Source: Kitasatospora sp. NBC_00374 (GTDB lineage: Bacteria; Actinomycetota; Actinomycetes; Streptomycetales; Streptomycetaceae). From it: a stretch of DNA of 64,000 nt. The stretch covers positions 4,464,001 through 4,528,000 of the forward strand of contig NZ_CP107964.1 of NCBI RefSeq assembly GCF_041434935.1, in the 5' to 3' direction. Positions within the stretch are counted from its first letter, which is position 1; each line of letters begins with the position of its first letter. This document shows positions 1-8,734 of this stretch, piece after piece. The position numbers and the translations under genes were made by a program. The notes below the pieces were generated by a model. That model saw only the letters and a program-made list of their open reading frames with translations. It did not search any database and was not told the DNA's origin.

Positions 1-651
1 GCGGTCACCGCCGTCTCACTGCAGAACCGCAACGTGCTGGTCGGCGACGGCGGCGACAACGTCGTCCACCTGATGGCGATCTACCTGCTGCTGGTGCGCT
101 GCGGCCGGGCCTGGTCGCTGGACGCCCGCCGGGCCCGGCGCCGGCCGCCGCGCGGGCCGGTCGGGGAGCCGCGGGCGGTGCTGGACGCGCTGGCCACCAT
201 GCTGCACAACTGCGGTCTGCTGGTGATCGCGGGCCAGGTGGTGCTGATCTACTCCACGGCCGGCTGGTACAAGGTGCAGGGCTCGCGCTGGCAGGACGGC
301 ACCGCGCTGCACTACCCGCTGCACCTGGACTACTTCACCCCCTGGCCCGGGATGTCCGGGCTGCTCGGCTCCAGCCTGCTGCTGACCTTTCTGCTCTCCT
401 ACGGCACGGTGGTCCTCCAGGTCGGATTCCCCTTCACGCTGGCCAACCGGAGGCTGAAGAACGCGCTGCTGGCCCTGATGATGGCCGAGCACCTGGCGAT
501 CGCGGTCACCCTCGGCCTGCCGTTCTTCTCGCTCGCGATGATCGCGGCTGACGCGGTGTTCCTGCCGACCGGCGCCCTGCTGTGGACGGAACGCCAGGTG
601 CACCGCCGGGTGCTGCGCGGGAGGCCGGACCCGGCGCCGAGCGAGGGATAA
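1..651 (+). CDS. HTTM domain membrane protein (3' part, runs in from the left edge)
   Basis: The reading frame is open from base 1, so the start lies outside the window. About 216 residues are visible. They form hydrophobic spans (VVHLMAIYLLLV, LLVIAGQVVLIYSTAG, LLGSSLLLTFLLSYG, LLALMMAEHLAIAVTLGLPFF) separated by short loops, plus an Arg-rich cytoplasmic-looking loop. The stretch around AVTAVSLQNRNVLVGDGGDN and the STAGWYKVQG turn fit the HTTM family (horizontally transferred transmembrane, related to vitamin K gamma-carboxylase). The family assignment is from recall. Bacterial HTTM proteins mostly have no assigned function, so no reaction is claimed. The next gene starts 9 bases after its stop. 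Confidence 0.75.
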   Translation, partial: AVTAVSLQNRNVLVGDGGDNVVHLMAIYLLLVRCGRAWSLDARRARRRPPRGPVGEPRAVLDALATMLHNCGLLVIAGQVVLIYSTAGWYKVQGSRWQDGTALHYPLHLDYFTPWPGMSGLLGSSLLLTFLLSYGTVVLQVGFPFTLANRRLKNALLALMMAEHLAIAVTLGLPFFSLAMIAADAVFLPTGALLWTERQVHRRVLRGRPDPAPSEG

Positions 652-654
652 GCT
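649..654 (+). promoter_or_regulatory. Candidate -10 box (TAAGCT) overlapping the upstream stop codon
   Basis: TAAGCT fits the actinobacterial TAnnnT -10 pattern and begins with the TAA stop of the HTTM gene. The FUSC ATG follows six bases later at 661, with no Shine-Dalgarno sequence, which is the geometry of a leaderless transcript. No convincing -35 was seen, so this is inference from spacing. Confidence 0.35.
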
Positions 655-660
655 CCCGCT

Positions 661-2805
661 ATGCCCTGGTTCGCCTCGCTTCGCGACACCGCGAAGGCCG
701 GGCTGACCCTGGACCGAGCCCTCTCCGACCCCCGCCGGGCGGTCCGCGGTGCCCTCGCCGTCGCCCTGGTGGTGTTCCCGGCCCTGGCCCTGGCCGGGCC
801 CGCCCTCGCCACCTCGGCCGCGATGGGCGCCTTCATCGCGGGCACCGCGACCTTCCAGCGCAGCTTCCGGCCCCGAACCTCGCTCGCGGTGGCGGCGGGC
901 ATCGGCCTCGGCCTGAGCACCTTCCTCGGCTACCTCGCGGTCGGCGTGCCCGGCGCCTTCCCCGTCCTGCTGGCGCTGTGGGCCTTCGGCGCCGGAATGG
1001 CCTGGGCGGTCGGGCCGACCGGCGGCGTGGTCGCCGCGACCACCGTCTCGGTGATGCTGGTGGTCGTCCAACTGCCCGTCAGCGTGGAGACCGCGCTCGG
1101 CCACGGGCTGCTCTGCGCGCTGGGCGGCGCCGCCCAGGCCCTGGTCGTGACGCTCTGGCCGATCGACAGCTGGGGCGCCCAGCGCGCCGCGCTCGCCGAC
1201 ACCTACGCCGCGCTCGCCGACTACGCCCGGCGGCTGCGCCAGGACCCGACCGCGCAGGTCGACCCCGAGCCGTTCTTCCTGGCCCGCCAGGCCGCCGAGC
1301 TGACACCCTGGCAACAGCGGCGCCGGCCGGCCGGGCTGCGGGGCCTGCGCGGCGTGGCGGAGAACGTCCGCCCGGCGCTGGCCGCGCTGGCCGACCCCCG
1401 GGTCGGCGCCCCGGCCGAGGGACCGGCCCGCGACCGGGCCCGGGAGATCCTGGCCGCCGCCGCCGAAGTGCTGGACGCCCTCGCGCGGGCGATCCGCTCC
1501 GGCGACTCGTACCGGCCGCCCAGGTCCACCCCCTCGCTGGCGCTGTTCAGGCCGGACGACAAGCCCGCGCTCGCCGGGGCCGCCCGGCGCTCCGCGCGGC
1601 GGCTGTCCGGCCTGCTCAGCAGGGCCGTGGACAGCCTCGACAAGCAGGACCAGTCGACCGTGAGCGGCCCGGCCACCGGCCCCGGGCTGCACCGCCCGCC
1701 GCTGCTGCGGGTCCTGCCCTCCGCGCTGCGGACCGTCCGCCGCCAGCTGGACCCGCACGCGGCCGTCTTCCAGCACGCCGTACGGCTGTCGTCCGTGGTC
1801 ACCGGCGCCTACGTGGTGGCCCGGCTGCTCGGTGTCCGGCACGGCTACTGGGCGCCGATGACCGCCGCCATGGTGATGCGGCCGGACTTCGCCCAGACCT
1901 ACAGCCGGGGCGTCGCCCGGCTGGCCGGCACGGTGGCCGGTGTCGCGCTGGCCACCCTGGTGGTCCGGCTGTTCGACCCCGGCGAGTGGCTGTCGGCCGC
2001 GCTGGCCGTGGTCTTCATCGCCGGGGCCTACCTGACCATGCGCACCGGGTACGCCCTGACCACCACCTGCATCTCCGGGTACGTGGTCTTCCTGCTCGGC
2101 CTGGAGGACGTCGACCCGACCCAGACGGCGATCGACCGGGTCGCCATGACCCTGCTCGGCGGCGCCGTGGCGCTGGGCGCGTACGCCCTCTTCCCGACCT
2201 GGCACACGGCCCGGCTGCCCGAGCGGCTGGCCGAGTACCTGGCCGCCGCAGGCCGGTACGCGGCGGCGGTGGTGCGCGCGCTCGGCGACCCGGGCGAGCG
2301 GCGGGTCCGGGCGGTCGGGGAGGCGCTGCTGGACCTTCGGGAGACCCGGTCGGAGATGCTCCAGGCCCAGGAGCGGGCGGACGCCGAGCCGCACCGTGAC
2401 CCGGACCGGTTGACCGAGCTCCCCCGCAAGCAGCTCGACCGGGCCCGGGCCGCGGTCGCGCTGCTCGGCCGCGGCGCGATGCTGATGGAGGCCCACCTGC
2501 CGCCCGCCGACAGCCCGCCGCTGCCGGGCACCGAGGAGTTCGCCGAGGAGCTGCGGGACGCCACCGCGATCGGCGCGGCCGCCGTGCTGCTCGGCCAGCC
2601 GCCCGACTTCTCCGGCCTGCGGGCCGCGCACGAGAAGTGGGACGCCCGGCTGGCCGCGCTGCCGCCGGAGTCGGGCGCCGAGGACCGGGGCGGTGTCGCC
2701 CGGGCCGGGGCCCGGCTGCTGATGCAGGCGGTGGCCGAGCTGGAGCGGGCGGTGCGACCGCGCCGCCCGGCCGAGCCGGGCCGGCCCGTACCCTCGGAGG
2801 CGTGA
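661..2805 (+). CDS. FUSC family protein (fusaric acid resistance/aromatic efflux-like)
   Basis: 714 residues with two membrane halves, typical of the FUSC superfamily. The first (about residues 25-165) carries several hydrophobic segments. The second (about 370-520) contains the family signature HGYWAPMTAAMVMRPDF near residue 395, followed by R..GT.AG. Between and after them lie soluble Arg/Ala-rich helical regions. Family members export aromatic acids or hydrophobic compounds, or act as inner-membrane scaffolds; the substrate here cannot be read from sequence. The ATG at 661 has no ribosome site and may start a leaderless mRNA. The stop overlaps the GTG of the downstream methyltransferase, so the two are probably co-translated. 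Confidence 0.85.
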   Translation: MPWFASLRDTAKAGLTLDRALSDPRRAVRGALAVALVVFPALALAGPALATSAAMGAFIAGTATFQRSFRPRTSLAVAAGIGLGLSTFLGYLAVGVPGAFPVLLALWAFGAGMAWAVGPTGGVVAATTVSVMLVVVQLPVSVETALGHGLLCALGGAAQALVVTLWPIDSWGAQRAALADTYAALADYARRLRQDPTAQVDPEPFFLARQAAELTPWQQRRRPAGLRGLRGVAENVRPALAALADPRVGAPAEGPARDRAREILAAAAEVLDALARAIRSGDSYRPPRSTPSLALFRPDDKPALAGAARRSARRLSGLLSRAVDSLDKQDQSTVSGPATGPGLHRPPLLRVLPSALRTVRRQLDPHAAVFQHAVRLSSVVTGAYVVARLLGVRHGYWAPMTAAMVMRPDFAQTYSRGVARLAGTVAGVALATLVVRLFDPGEWLSAALAVVFIAGAYLTMRTGYALTTTCISGYVVFLLGLEDVDPTQTAIDRVAMTLLGGAVALGAYALFPTWHTARLPERLAEYLAAAGRYAAAVVRALGDPGERRVRAVGEALLDLRETRSEMLQAQERADAEPHRDPDRLTELPRKQLDRARAAVALLGRGAMLMEAHLPPADSPPLPGTEEFAEELRDATAIGAAAVLLGQPPDFSGLRAAHEKWDARLAALPPESGAEDRGGVARAGARLLMQAVAELERAVRPRRPAEPGRPVPSEA

Positions 2806-3485
2806 CAGAGACGGGTGTGCCCCTGACGGGCGAGCAGTACGACGAGGCCTTCGCACCGGACGACCGGGAGATCGGCGTCGGCCCGCACCCCGAGCCCTGG
2901 CCCGCCGGGCCGCACTACGACCGGGCGCTGCTGGCCGCCGGCGACCGGCGCAACGTGGTCGACCGCTACCGGTACTGGACGCACGAGGCGATCGTGGCCG
3001 ACCTGGACACCCGGCGGCACGGCTTCCACGTCGCGGTGGAGAACTGGCAGCACGACTTCAACATCGGCTCGGTGGTGCGCACCGCCAACGCCTTCCTCGC
3101 CGAGCAGGTGCACATCGTCGGCCGCCGCCGCTGGAACCGGCGCGGCGCCATGGTCACCGACCGGTACCAGCACCTGCGCCACCACGAGGACGTCGCCTCG
3201 CTGGCCGCCTTCGCCGCCGAGCAGGGCCTGCCGCTGATCGGTATCGACAACCTGCCGGGCGCCGTGCCGATCGAGACCTTCGAGCTGCCCGAGCGCTGCG
3301 TGCTGCTGTTCGGCCAGGAGGGGCCCGGGCTGACCGAGGCCGCCTGGGAGCACTCCACCGCGGTCTGCTCGATCGCCCAGTACGGCTCGACCCGCTCGAT
3401 CAACGCCGGCGCGGCGGCCGCCATCGCGATGCACGCGTGGGTACGGGTGCACGGCGGGGGCGCCGCCGGGCCGGAGCCGGTCTGA
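2802..3485 (+). CDS. TrmH/SpoU family RNA 2'-O-methyltransferase
   Basis: 227 residues. The three SPOUT-class SpoU motifs are visible: NIGSVVRTANAF near residue 86, LFGQEGPGL near 168 and YGSTRSINAGAAAAIAMHAW near 193. These build the trefoil knot that binds S-adenosylmethionine. The family methylates a ribose 2'-OH in tRNA or rRNA, and the exact nucleotide is not predictable. The GTG at 2802 overlaps the FUSC stop (GTGA), giving translational coupling. GGAGG at 2796-2800 sits very close to this GTG, so the in-frame GTG at 2817 is an alternative start. The N-terminal 50 residues are acidic and look accessory. Confidence 0.88.
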   Translation: MTETGVPLTGEQYDEAFAPDDREIGVGPHPEPWPAGPHYDRALLAAGDRRNVVDRYRYWTHEAIVADLDTRRHGFHVAVENWQHDFNIGSVVRTANAFLAEQVHIVGRRRWNRRGAMVTDRYQHLRHHEDVASLAAFAAEQGLPLIGIDNLPGAVPIETFELPERCVLLFGQEGPGLTEAAWEHSTAVCSIAQYGSTRSINAGAAAAIAMHAWVRVHGGGAAGPEPV

Positions 3486-3706
3486 CCGGACAGGCCAGGT
3501 CAAGCCGAACAACCGCCTCCAGGTGTCGAGGCCCCGGTAGCGGTACGGCAGGTAGGCGCCGGAGTTGCTCCAGTACGCGTACGGCGTCGCCCGGGTGAGG
3601 GTGGACGGCCTGGTCTGCTCGTACGCGGTGTAGCGGGTGCGGGAGGAGTCCGTCCGGCCGCCGAAGAGCACGGCGTCTAACAGAAGGGACTCGGGCCGGA
3701 CCCTCC
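3486..3706 (-). pseudogene. Possible gene remnant of unknown family
   Basis: Between the convergent TrmH and split-barrel genes the minus strand has an unbroken frame with almost 100% G/C third positions. It reads a plausible protein stretch (for example SRTRYTAYEQTRPSTLTRAT and YAYWSNSGAYLPYRYRGLDT). There is no stop before the frame runs into the antisense of the TrmH gene, and no good start with a ribosome site: a GTG lies at 3671, and GGAGG is about 25 bases upstream, beside the neighbour's stop codon. The codon pattern suggests a once-coding fragment that has lost its 3' end. I do not recognise the family. It could be chance in a GC-rich spacer. Confidence 0.35.
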
Positions 3707-4597
3707 TCAGGCGGCCGGCGGGTTGACCGGGGAGTACTCCGGCTCGGTCCAGGTGAGCGCGGTCGCGTGGGTGAGATGGACGGTGCCGGTGACCGTGTAC
3801 CCGACCACCGGGGCGGCCGGATCGGTCCAGTCGACCCGGGCGCGGCCGGTGAGCAGCAGTGCGGCGCCGGTCTCCCAGTCGGGGACCAGCAGGCCGGCGG
3901 CGGGGTTCAGCTCCAGGTTTCCCAGGGTCATGAACATGGTGTTGCCCGGGTATTCGGGCCAGCTCAGCCGGTTCGGGCCGTGCACCGTGAGGAAGCCCGG
4001 GTTGCCGCCGCGGTGCGAGGCGTCGACCTTGCCGTCTGGGTCGGCGGTGGCGATGAAGAAGGTGTCGGCGGTGGCCGCCGCCAGCTGCTGGGGCAGGGTC
4101 AGGGCGGTGCCCGCGGTGGCCGTGCCGGGCCGGGCGGGGGAGTCCGACGGGCTGCGGCGCTGGATGTACTTGGGGCAGTTGGCGTACACCTGCTCCGCGG
4201 TGACCACCAGGCCGCCGCGGCCGTCCGGTACGGCACGGCCGTTGACCCGCATCCGGCGCCGGCCGGCCGGGTCGAGGGCGAGGGTGCCGACCTCGGCGCC
4301 GCGGGCGAGGGACTCGGCGAGCGGATCGCCGGGGGTCGGCAGGGCCGCGACCGTGAGGGTGTGCTCGTCGGCCGCCCGCAGGAAGCCGGCCGGGCCGCCG
4401 AGGGTGGTGGCCCAGAGCCGGCCGGCCCGGTCGGCGGCGCCCAGCACCAGCGTGCGCCGCTCGGCCAGGAAGCGGGCGGCCACCGGTGGGATCACGTCCC
4501 CGATGGACCGTCCCACGTGGTCCGCCCGCTCCTGCTGTCCCGTCCGGCGCTGCACGGCGCGCTCGCCGGGGTGGTACCGGCCCGCCGTGCCGTTCAT
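3707..4597 (-). CDS. Pyridoxamine 5'-phosphate oxidase-family flavin split-barrel protein
   Basis: 296 residues. The body matches the FMN-binding split barrel: an N-terminal half (RFLAERRTLVLGAADRAGRLW) and a second half containing DTFFIATADPDGKVDASHRGG, GFLTVHG and TLGNLELNPAAGLLVPDWETG. The second half is typical of PPOX-like proteins that bind FMN or F420. A KYIQRR segment near the middle matches the ANCPKYIQR motif of this subgroup. The ATG shares its A with the TGA of the upstream VOC gene (TGATG), so the two are translationally coupled. A redox or detoxification role with the VOC partner is likely, but the substrate is unknown. Confidence 0.82.
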   Translation of the reverse strand: MNGTAGRYHPGERAVQRRTGQQERADHVGRSIGDVIPPVAARFLAERRTLVLGAADRAGRLWATTLGGPAGFLRAADEHTLTVAALPTPGDPLAESLARGAEVGTLALDPAGRRRMRVNGRAVPDGRGGLVVTAEQVYANCPKYIQRRSPSDSPARPGTATAGTALTLPQQLAAATADTFFIATADPDGKVDASHRGGNPGFLTVHGPNRLSWPEYPGNTMFMTLGNLELNPAAGLLVPDWETGAALLLTGRARVDWTDPAAPVVGYTVTGTVHLTHATALTWTEPEYSPVNPPAA

Positions 4598-5088
4598 CAG
4601 AAGAACCCGCAGGTGGGGGCCTCGCCGGCGGGGGCCTTCGCCTCGGTGCCGTCGACGCCGGACGGGGTGTAGATCTCCAGCCGGATGCCGTCCGGGTCGG
4701 TGAAGAAGACGCCGCCGGAGGCGGATCCCTCGCGGTGCGGCACGACGCCCTCGTGGGCGAAGTCCGCGCCGAGCCCGCGCAGGGCCCGCTCGGCGGCCCG
4801 GACCTCCTCCAGTGAGTCGACCTGGAAGGAGAGGTGGTGCAGGCCGGGCCGCGCGGGGTCGAAGGCGCCGCTGGACTGCTGCCAGAGCGTCAGCACCAGG
4901 CGGCCGTCGCGGCCGAGCATCGCGAAGCGGCGCTCCGGGGCGGTGCCCTCGGAGGTGAGGTCCAGGCCGAGCAGCTGCCGGTAGAAGGCGGTGGAACGGT
5001 CGAGATCGGTGACGTTCAGCCCGATGTGGCCGGTCTGCAGGGAGGGCAGGACGGGCGCGGTGGCGGTGTCGGTGGCGGTGTCGGACAT
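4597..5088 (-). CDS. VOC family (glyoxalase/dioxygenase-like) protein
   Basis: 163 residues from the ATG at 5088, preceded by GGGAGCG at good spacing; a GTG at 5103 is the less likely start. One vicinal-oxygen-chelate module pair is visible: GHIGLNVTDLDRSTAFYRQL, then PGLHHLSFQV, then FFTDPDGIRLEIYTP. The His, His and Glu in these strands are the usual metal ligands. Members include glyoxalases, extradiol dioxygenases and fosfomycin/bleomycin resistance proteins; the reaction here is not determined. It is the first gene of a two-gene operon with the flavin split-barrel protein, behind the inverted repeat at 5123-5152. Confidence 0.83.
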   Translation of the reverse strand: MSDTATDTATAPVLPSLQTGHIGLNVTDLDRSTAFYRQLLGLDLTSEGTAPERRFAMLGRDGRLVLTLWQQSSGAFDPARPGLHHLSFQVDSLEEVRAAERALRGLGADFAHEGVVPHREGSASGGVFFTDPDGIRLEIYTPSGVDGTEAKAPAGEAPTCGFF

Positions 5089-5122
5089 GCGGCTCGCTCC
5101 CACGACGGGTCGGCCCGATTGG

Positions 5123-5152
5123 CTAACCGTTACTGAAGACAGTAATGGTTAG
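5123..5152. promoter_or_regulatory. 13-bp inverted repeat, probable operator of the VOC operon
   Basis: CTAACCGTTACTG and CAGTAATGGTTAG form an inverted repeat with one mismatch around a 4-base spacer (AAGA). It lies 35 bases upstream of the VOC start. A third half-site, ACCGGTTAG, occurs at 5185-5193. The layout suits a dimeric MarR/HxlR- or TetR-type repressor. No such regulator gene is adjacent; the nearest DNA-binding gene is the HTH protein that ends at 5198. Confidence 0.55.
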
Positions 5153-5197
5153 TCCATCGAGGGTCAACCGCTATGAGATTGTGTACCGGTTAGAAGA

Positions 5198-6223
5198 TCA
5201 CTCCCACTGCCAGCGGATGCCGACCTGGCCCGGCTGCTGGTCCGGCGAGAGCACATGGGCGCTGGCCGAGGCCCCGATCCAGAGCTGCTGGTGCTGGCGG
5301 TCCACCTCGGCGCCCGGGTCACGGTCGAAGCGCTCGCAGTGGGCCGGTACGGAGACCGGGTCGAAGTGGACCTGCAGCACGTACTCGCGGACCGGCGCGG
5401 CGAAGAAGCGTCCGTAGTCGGTGGTCTGCCCGGTGTCCGGGATCGCCACCTCGTACTCGAAGACGGTGGAGTCGCCGAGACCCAGCGGGCGGTCCAGCAG
5501 CAGCTCGGCCACCAGCAGCCCGTTCTCCGGCCGGCGGCGGACCCGTCCCAGCCGGGCGTGCCGCACCGAGGTGATCTCCGGGCAGCCGACGGCGCCCTCG
5601 TCCGCCTTGTGCACCACCACGCAGCGGGCCACCTCGCTCACGGTGGCCCGGACCACCTGGCGCATCCGCAGCAGGTAGCCGCGGCGGTCGGCGTTGACGA
5701 AGTACGAGTCGTGGATCGACAGCCGCTCCAGCTGGCCGGTGGGCGGGGCGTCCAGCTCCAGGAAGACCTCGCTGATCTCCTGCTCACCCGGCCAGACGTC
5801 CTCCACCCGCAGGGCGTCGGGGCAGGGCGGGGTGACCCAGCGGCCGCGCGGGCGCGGCGGGCCGAGCTGGGCGATCAGGGAGTCCGGCGGCAGGCCGAGC
5901 AGCTGTTCCAGCAGCTGGACGGCGCGCAGCGAGGTGGCGCGTTCGGGCTGGCTGCGCCCGCGGCGCCAGTAACTGAGTGTGGTGACGCTGACTCTGACAC
6001 CCTGTTTGGCCAGCGCGGACCGGATCCGGTCGAGGCTGAGGCCGCTGGCCTCGATCGAGGCGTTCAGGGTGTCGGCGAACCCGCTCACCGGAGCGGCGGG
6101 CGGTGTTCTGGGGGCCGTGGGCCCCGGTGTGCCGGACGCCGGGCCCGAGGGAGCCGCCGCCCCGTTGTCCCTGCGGCCGACCAGCCGCAGGCGGCCGGCC
6201 TGCTGCGGTTGCTGTGAGCCCAT
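5198..6223 (-). CDS. Helix-turn-helix (XRE-like) protein with C-terminal unknown domain
   Basis: 341 residues from the ATG at 6223, chosen for the GGGGAAGG ribosome site about 10 bases upstream; the frame stays open to 6295. Residues 1-45 are Pro/Ala/Gly-rich and probably disordered. Residues about 48-105 (FADTLNASIEASGLSLDRIR, VSVTTLSYWRRGRSQPERAT) look like an XRE-type helix-turn-helix. The remaining two thirds are beta-rich with many Val/Arg and match no enzyme I know. The protein is probably cytoplasmic and DNA-binding. It might control the VOC operon whose operator lies just beyond its 3' end, but nothing in the sequence proves that. Confidence 0.65.
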   Translation of the reverse strand: MGSQQPQQAGRLRLVGRRDNGAAAPSGPASGTPGPTAPRTPPAAPVSGFADTLNASIEASGLSLDRIRSALAKQGVRVSVTTLSYWRRGRSQPERATSLRAVQLLEQLLGLPPDSLIAQLGPPRPRGRWVTPPCPDALRVEDVWPGEQEISEVFLELDAPPTGQLERLSIHDSYFVNADRRGYLLRMRQVVRATVSEVARCVVVHKADEGAVGCPEITSVRHARLGRVRRRPENGLLVAELLLDRPLGLGDSTVFEYEVAIPDTGQTTDYGRFFAAPVREYVLQVHFDPVSVPAHCERFDRDPGAEVDRQHQQLWIGASASAHVLSPDQQPGQVGIRWQWE

Positions 6224-6409
6224 CCCGACACCTTCCCCACCAGGTGAGTTCGGCGGGTTCAGCCCGGCGCGCACCTGCGCCGAGAGTTGTGCCACCGAGC
6301 TGTGGGAACCCTACGCACGGCCAGAGGTTACGTCATCAACTTGGACATATGACAGTGGTCACGACAAGGAATCGAAAAATCAATGGATCTTGAAACATTG
6401 TGGAAACAA

Positions 6410-6449
6410 CAGCACCTGCCCGGAACCCACCAGGTCCGAGCAGGTGCTG
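6410..6449 (-). terminator. Rho-independent terminator of the sedolisin gene
   Basis: CAGCACCTGC (6410-6419) and GCAGGTGCTG (6440-6449) are perfect 10-bp arms around a 20-base loop. On the minus strand they are followed by a T-rich run (TTGTTTCC). The hairpin lies 34 bases after the protease stop. Confidence 0.75.
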
Positions 6450-6482
6450 AGGTCTAAACCACACGGCTTCCCTGAGGAAAGG

Positions 6483-8627
6483 TCAGGAAATGGCCAGCGC
6501 GGCGTCGTCGATCACGAAGCTGGTCTTCAGCGAGGAGTCCTCCACGCCGGTGAACGTCAGCGTGACGCTCTGCCCGGCGAACCCGGAGAGGTCGAAGCTC
6601 TTCTGGACGTACCCGGTGGCCGCGTTGGCGTTGGAGTAGGTCGCCAGCGTGGTCGAGCCGGCCTTGACGGTCAGCTTGTCGTACGCGGTCGAGCCGGTCT
6701 CCGCGGTGTCGATGTGCAGCCAGAAGCTGAAGGTGGCCTTGCAGCCGGCCGGGATCGTGACGGTCTGCGACAGGGTGTCGGTGTGCGCCGAGCCGTAGCC
6801 GTCCATCCAGGCCTTCCAGGAGCCGGCGTGCGGGGCCTCGCCACTGGCGTTGTCCACCACGCCGGTGGAGGCGCTCCAGGGGGCGGCGGTGCCCGTCTCG
6901 AAGCCGCCGTTGCCGATCAGCTGGCCGGCGGTGCACGTGCCGGGCGGCGTGGTGGTGCCGCCGAGCAGCGCGGTGGTCAGTGCGTCGGCGACCGGGGTGC
7001 CCCAGCCGGTCACCTGGTCGTAGCCGGCCTTGGTGGAGAAGTCCTGGTTCCTGCCGCTGGTGACGTCGTGGAAGACGGAGCCGTAGCTGCCCGAGTTGGC
7101 CAGCGTGTAGAGCTTCGGGTTGGCCTCGCCGAGCACCGTCTTGCCGGCCGCCTTGGCCTTCTGGTTGTACAGCGCGGTGTAGCCGGACCACAGCGGCGCG
7201 GCCGCCGAGGTGCCGCCGTAGACCTGCCAGCCGCCGACCGTGTAGATCGCGAAGCCGCTGGCCGGGTCGGCGTTGGAGGAGACGTCCGGGACGGTGCGCA
7301 TGGTGCCGCTCACGCCGGTGCCGGTCTGCCAGCTCGGCTTGGCGAACTGGGTGGAGACGCCGCCGCCCGCGGTGGACCAGGCGCTCTCGGAGGAGTAGGC
7401 GTTGCCGCTCACCTTGAGGTTGGTGCCGCCGACGCCGGTGTTGTACGGGCTGGACGCCGGGAAGTCGACCGCCTTCACCGAGGACCCACTGGTCGAGCGG
7501 GTGCAGTCGCGCGAGCCGTCGTCCCCGGAGGCCGAGAAGATGGATATGCCCTGGGCCGCGGCCTGCTTGAAGGAGTTGTTCACCGCGGTCATCGAGGACG
7601 CGGTGGTGTCCGGCTCGCAGGAGCCCCAGGAGATGGAGATGACCGAGACCCGGTTGTCCGCCACGATCTTGGCGGCCATGTCGATCTCGCCCTGGTCGCT
7701 GTTGGGCGCCTCGTAGACCAGCTGGGTCGCCTTGGGCGCCACGCCGCGGACGATCTCGCTGTCCAGCTCGACCTCGCCCTGGCCCTCGCCCGGCGTGGCG
7801 TCGTAGTTGGCGCCGTCCACCGACACCGTGCTGACCGCCGGGCCGGACAGGCCGTACTGGTTGTCGTACGTGGTCAGGTTGGCCGACTTGTAGCCGTCGA
7901 ACTCCCAGAGCGCGACGGTCACCCCGGTACCGTCGGCGCCGACCTTGCCCAGGTTGTAGGCGCCGTCGTACTGCGCCGGGCCGAAGCCGCTCGGCGCCGC
8001 GTGCGGGGTCGCGCCGTTCGGCTTGGCCAGCTGCGCGGTGCGCACGGTGTGGTTGTTCAGCCCCGAGACGCCCTCGACCACGTCGGCCAGCGAGGCCGGC
8101 ACCGAGGCGGCGGCGTCGTTGGCGAAGAAGGTCCGGTTGCCCTGCTGGGGGTCGGTGTAGGAGCTCTCGTGGGTGCCGAAGGCCTTGGCCAGCTGCTCGG
8201 CGGTGCCCTGGGCGTTCACCACCTGGCGGTTGGCGCTGACCGAGGAGACGGACAGGCCCTGGGAGGTCAGGTAGGCGCGGACCTGGTCCACGTCGGCCTG
8301 GGTCGGGCCGTAGGCGGCGGTGAACTGCTCGGGCGTCAGGTACCGGCCGTACTCCGCGGTGCCCGGGGTGGACACGGCGGCCAGGAAGCGGTCCAGGTCG
8401 GCGGTGTTGCGCAGCTTGAGGCCGACGGCCACCGACAGCTGCTGGGCGGCGGGCAGGTCGCCCTGCTTGTGCGAACGGGCCACCGCGGGGGTGACGGTAC
8501 CGGGCAGGGAGACGCGGGCGGCGGCGTGGGGGGCCGGCGCGGCCTGGGCGGTGGAGACGCCCAGGGAGAAGGCGGTGAGCGGCAGGACGGCGATAGCCGC
8601 GGAAAGGGCGAGCGAGCGGGGTCGCAC
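6483..8627 (-). CDS. Secreted S53 family serine protease (sedolisin/kumamolisin type)
   Basis: 714 residues from the GTG at 8627, chosen for CGGAGGAG five bases upstream. Residues 1-29 are a signal peptide ending in AQA. Residues about 30-190 are the pro-kumamolisin activation domain. Residues about 205-560 are the catalytic domain. The Ser-Glu-Asp triad is visible as E285 and D289 (EVELD) and S474 (YGGTSAAAP). The C-terminal calcium-binding signature (DVTSGRN, then GYDQVTGWGTP) is also present. Residues about 570-714 form an extra beta-rich domain (GNGGFETG, SFWLHIDTAE, FVIDDAALAIS), probably carbohydrate-binding or adhesive. The protein should be secreted and self-activated, with acidic endopeptidase activity. 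Confidence 0.92.
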   Translation of the reverse strand: MRPRSLALSAAIAVLPLTAFSLGVSTAQAAPAPHAAARVSLPGTVTPAVARSHKQGDLPAAQQLSVAVGLKLRNTADLDRFLAAVSTPGTAEYGRYLTPEQFTAAYGPTQADVDQVRAYLTSQGLSVSSVSANRQVVNAQGTAEQLAKAFGTHESSYTDPQQGNRTFFANDAAASVPASLADVVEGVSGLNNHTVRTAQLAKPNGATPHAAPSGFGPAQYDGAYNLGKVGADGTGVTVALWEFDGYKSANLTTYDNQYGLSGPAVSTVSVDGANYDATPGEGQGEVELDSEIVRGVAPKATQLVYEAPNSDQGEIDMAAKIVADNRVSVISISWGSCEPDTTASSMTAVNNSFKQAAAQGISIFSASGDDGSRDCTRSTSGSSVKAVDFPASSPYNTGVGGTNLKVSGNAYSSESAWSTAGGGVSTQFAKPSWQTGTGVSGTMRTVPDVSSNADPASGFAIYTVGGWQVYGGTSAAAPLWSGYTALYNQKAKAAGKTVLGEANPKLYTLANSGSYGSVFHDVTSGRNQDFSTKAGYDQVTGWGTPVADALTTALLGGTTTPPGTCTAGQLIGNGGFETGTAAPWSASTGVVDNASGEAPHAGSWKAWMDGYGSAHTDTLSQTVTIPAGCKATFSFWLHIDTAETGSTAYDKLTVKAGSTTLATYSNANAATGYVQKSFDLSGFAGQSVTLTFTGVEDSSLKTSFVIDDAALAIS

Positions 8628-8734
8628 GGGCTCCTCCGGAAAGTGTGGGGCGTTCCGGGTTCGAAAACGCTGACCAGACCCTGACAGAGAATTCCGGTAA
8701 AGAGGCCCATGGTGGAGCAATTGCTTACTAAAAA

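Noticed and set aside
16..2856. A long minus-strand open frame opposite the HTTM and FUSC genes.
   Set aside because: It is the antisense shadow common in GC-rich DNA: the translation is Arg/Gly/Gln low-complexity, while the plus-strand genes show membrane helices and family motifs.
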